Positions 5,021 through 5,893 of a stretch of 5,893 nt of DNA are shown here, piece by piece. Below the pieces are notes generated by a model. That model saw nothing but the letters and a program-made list of their open reading frames with translations, searched no databases and was not told where the DNA came from. Every line of letters begins with the position of its first letter. Position 1 is the stretch's first letter. The stretch lies in assembly GCA_022790905.1 (NCBI GenBank), contig JAAVYC010000066.1:1-5893 (forward strand), read 5' to 3'. Made by a program: the position numbers and the translations under genes. Source of the stretch: Lachnospiraceae bacterium. GTDB lineage: Bacteria; Bacillota; Clostridia; Lachnospirales; Lachnospiraceae.

Positions 5021-5893
5021 ATGAAAGAAAAGCTGAAAAAAATTAGGGAAGAGGCAATGCATCAGATAGAAGAGGCAAAAGAATTGTCCTCTTTAAATGA
5101 GGTAAGAGTTTCTTTTTTGGGAAAAAAAGGTGAATTAACGGCTGTATTGAAAGGGATGAAAGAGGTGAGTCCGCAGGATCGGCCGGTTGTAGGACAGCTT
5201 GTCAATGAGACGAGGGAAGCGATCGAAAAAGCGTTAGAGGATGTAAAACAGAGATTAGAGTCAGCGGAGTTAGAAAGACGCCTGGAAAAGGAAGTGATTG
5301 ATGTAACCCTTCCTGCTAAGACGAATCGTGTCGGACACCGTCATCCAAATACGATTGCATTAGAGGAAGTGGAAAGAATTTTCGTGGGCATGGGCTATGA
5401 GGTCGTGGAAGGACCGGACGTGGAAAAAGATTACTATAATTTTGAAGCGCTCAATATTCCAAGAAATCATCCGGCGAGAGACGAACAAGATACCTTTTAT
5501 ATCAATGACAATATCTTACTGCGCACGCAGACCTCACCGGTACAGGTACGTGTGATGGAGCAGGGAAAACTTCCAATCCGCATGATTGCACCGGGAAGAG
5601 TATTTCGCTCTGACGAAGTGGATGCGACACATTCTCCATCATTCCATCAAGTTGAGGGAATGGTTGTAGATAAAAATATCACATTTGCTGATCTGAAAGG
5701 AACGCTGGAAGAATTTGCAAAAGAGTTGTTTGGAGCGGAAACAAAAGTAAAATTCCGTCCGCATCACTTTCCGTTTACAGAACCGAGTGCGGAGGTCGAT
5801 GTGACCTGCTTTAAATGTGGCGGAAAAGGCTGTCGTTTCTGTAAAGGCGAGGGATGGATTGAAATTTTAGGCTGCGGTATGGTACATCCGAAA
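5021..5893 (+). CDS. pheS: Phenylalanyl-tRNA synthetase alpha subunit, first 291 residues (3' end outside window)
   Basis: PheS is the catalytic subunit of the cytosolic (alpha-beta)2 enzyme that charges tRNA-Phe. Residues 1-90 are the N-terminal coiled-coil arm that contacts tRNA, including VRVSFLGKKGELT (28-40). The class II core follows: HPNTIALEEVERIFVGMGY (108-126, motif 1 region), FEALNIPRNHPARDEQDTFY (141-160), LLRTQTSPVQVR (167-178), and motif 2 around PGRVFRSDEVDATHSPSFHQVEG (191-213). RPHHFPFTEPSAEVDV (246-261) leads into a four-cysteine stretch CFKCGGKGCRFCKGEGW (263-279) and GCGMVHP (284-290). I recall similar Cys-rich inserts in other Firmicutes PheS proteins, so it is probably a normal zinc-ribbon-like element. 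The frame is open to the window edge; family length (about 340) implies some 50 residues are missing. pheT normally follows. Expression is controlled by the T-box leader upstream. Confidence 0.97.
   Translation, partial: MKEKLKKIREEAMHQIEEAKELSSLNEVRVSFLGKKGELTAVLKGMKEVSPQDRPVVGQLVNETREAIEKALEDVKQRLESAELERRLEKEVIDVTLPAKTNRVGHRHPNTIALEEVERIFVGMGYEVVEGPDVEKDYYNFEALNIPRNHPARDEQDTFYINDNILLRTQTSPVQVRVMEQGKLPIRMIAPGRVFRSDEVDATHSPSFHQVEGMVVDKNITFADLKGTLEEFAKELFGAETKVKFRPHHFPFTEPSAEVDVTCFKCGGKGCRFCKGEGWIEILGCGMVHPK

Noticed and set aside
5783..5831. Four-cysteine stretch in PheS as an unusual insertion
   Set aside because: I recall similar CFKCGGKGC-type segments in many Firmicutes PheS proteins, so it is probably ordinary for the group.

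Overview
The window reads as chromosomal DNA from an anaerobic, AT-rich, low-GC Gram-positive bacterium, most likely a Lachnospiraceae-type Clostridia. The evidence is the style of the ATP-type PEP carboxykinase tail, a C_GCAxxG_C_C redox protein, a SpoIID/LytB protein, a Firmicutes-style 6S RNA and a T-box leader in front of pheS. All supported genes lie on the + strand. This lineage is inferred from protein and RNA character only.

Layout: (1) 2-415 is the 3' end of a PEP carboxykinase gene, closed by a perfect 14-bp hairpin terminator. (2) 506-901 encodes a 131-residue cysteine-rich C_GCAxxG_C_C protein. (3) 902-1414 has no protein gene. It holds two perfect and one near-perfect Spo0A-box-like heptamers, a strong sigma-A promoter (TTGAAA-N17-TATAAT), a 6S RNA at about 1011-1196, an A-rich array of seven TACAAAAGA-like repeats, and a 13-bp hairpin terminator. 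(4) 1448-3622 encodes a large membrane-anchored SpoIID/LytB-domain protein and 3686-4546 a YihY/BrkB-family membrane protein; they are 63 bp apart with no terminator between them and probably form one operon. (5) 4547-5020 has no protein gene. It holds an extended -10 promoter, a phenylalanine T-box leader with its terminator, and a 150-nt post-terminator leader containing a 10-bp inverted repeat. (6) 5021-5893 is the 5' six-sevenths of pheS, running off the end of the window.

The regions have separate themes: central carbon metabolism (pckA), a small redox protein, global control of RNA polymerase (6S RNA), cell envelope/peptidoglycan (SpoIID-like and YihY), and translation (pheS under tRNA-Phe control). 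I see no mobile element, CRISPR array, phage gene or defence system. The least ordinary part is the 6S RNA neighbourhood: possible Spo0A sites upstream, an echo of a 6S helix strand at about -76 to -59, and an unexplained periodic repeat between the RNA body and the next terminator.
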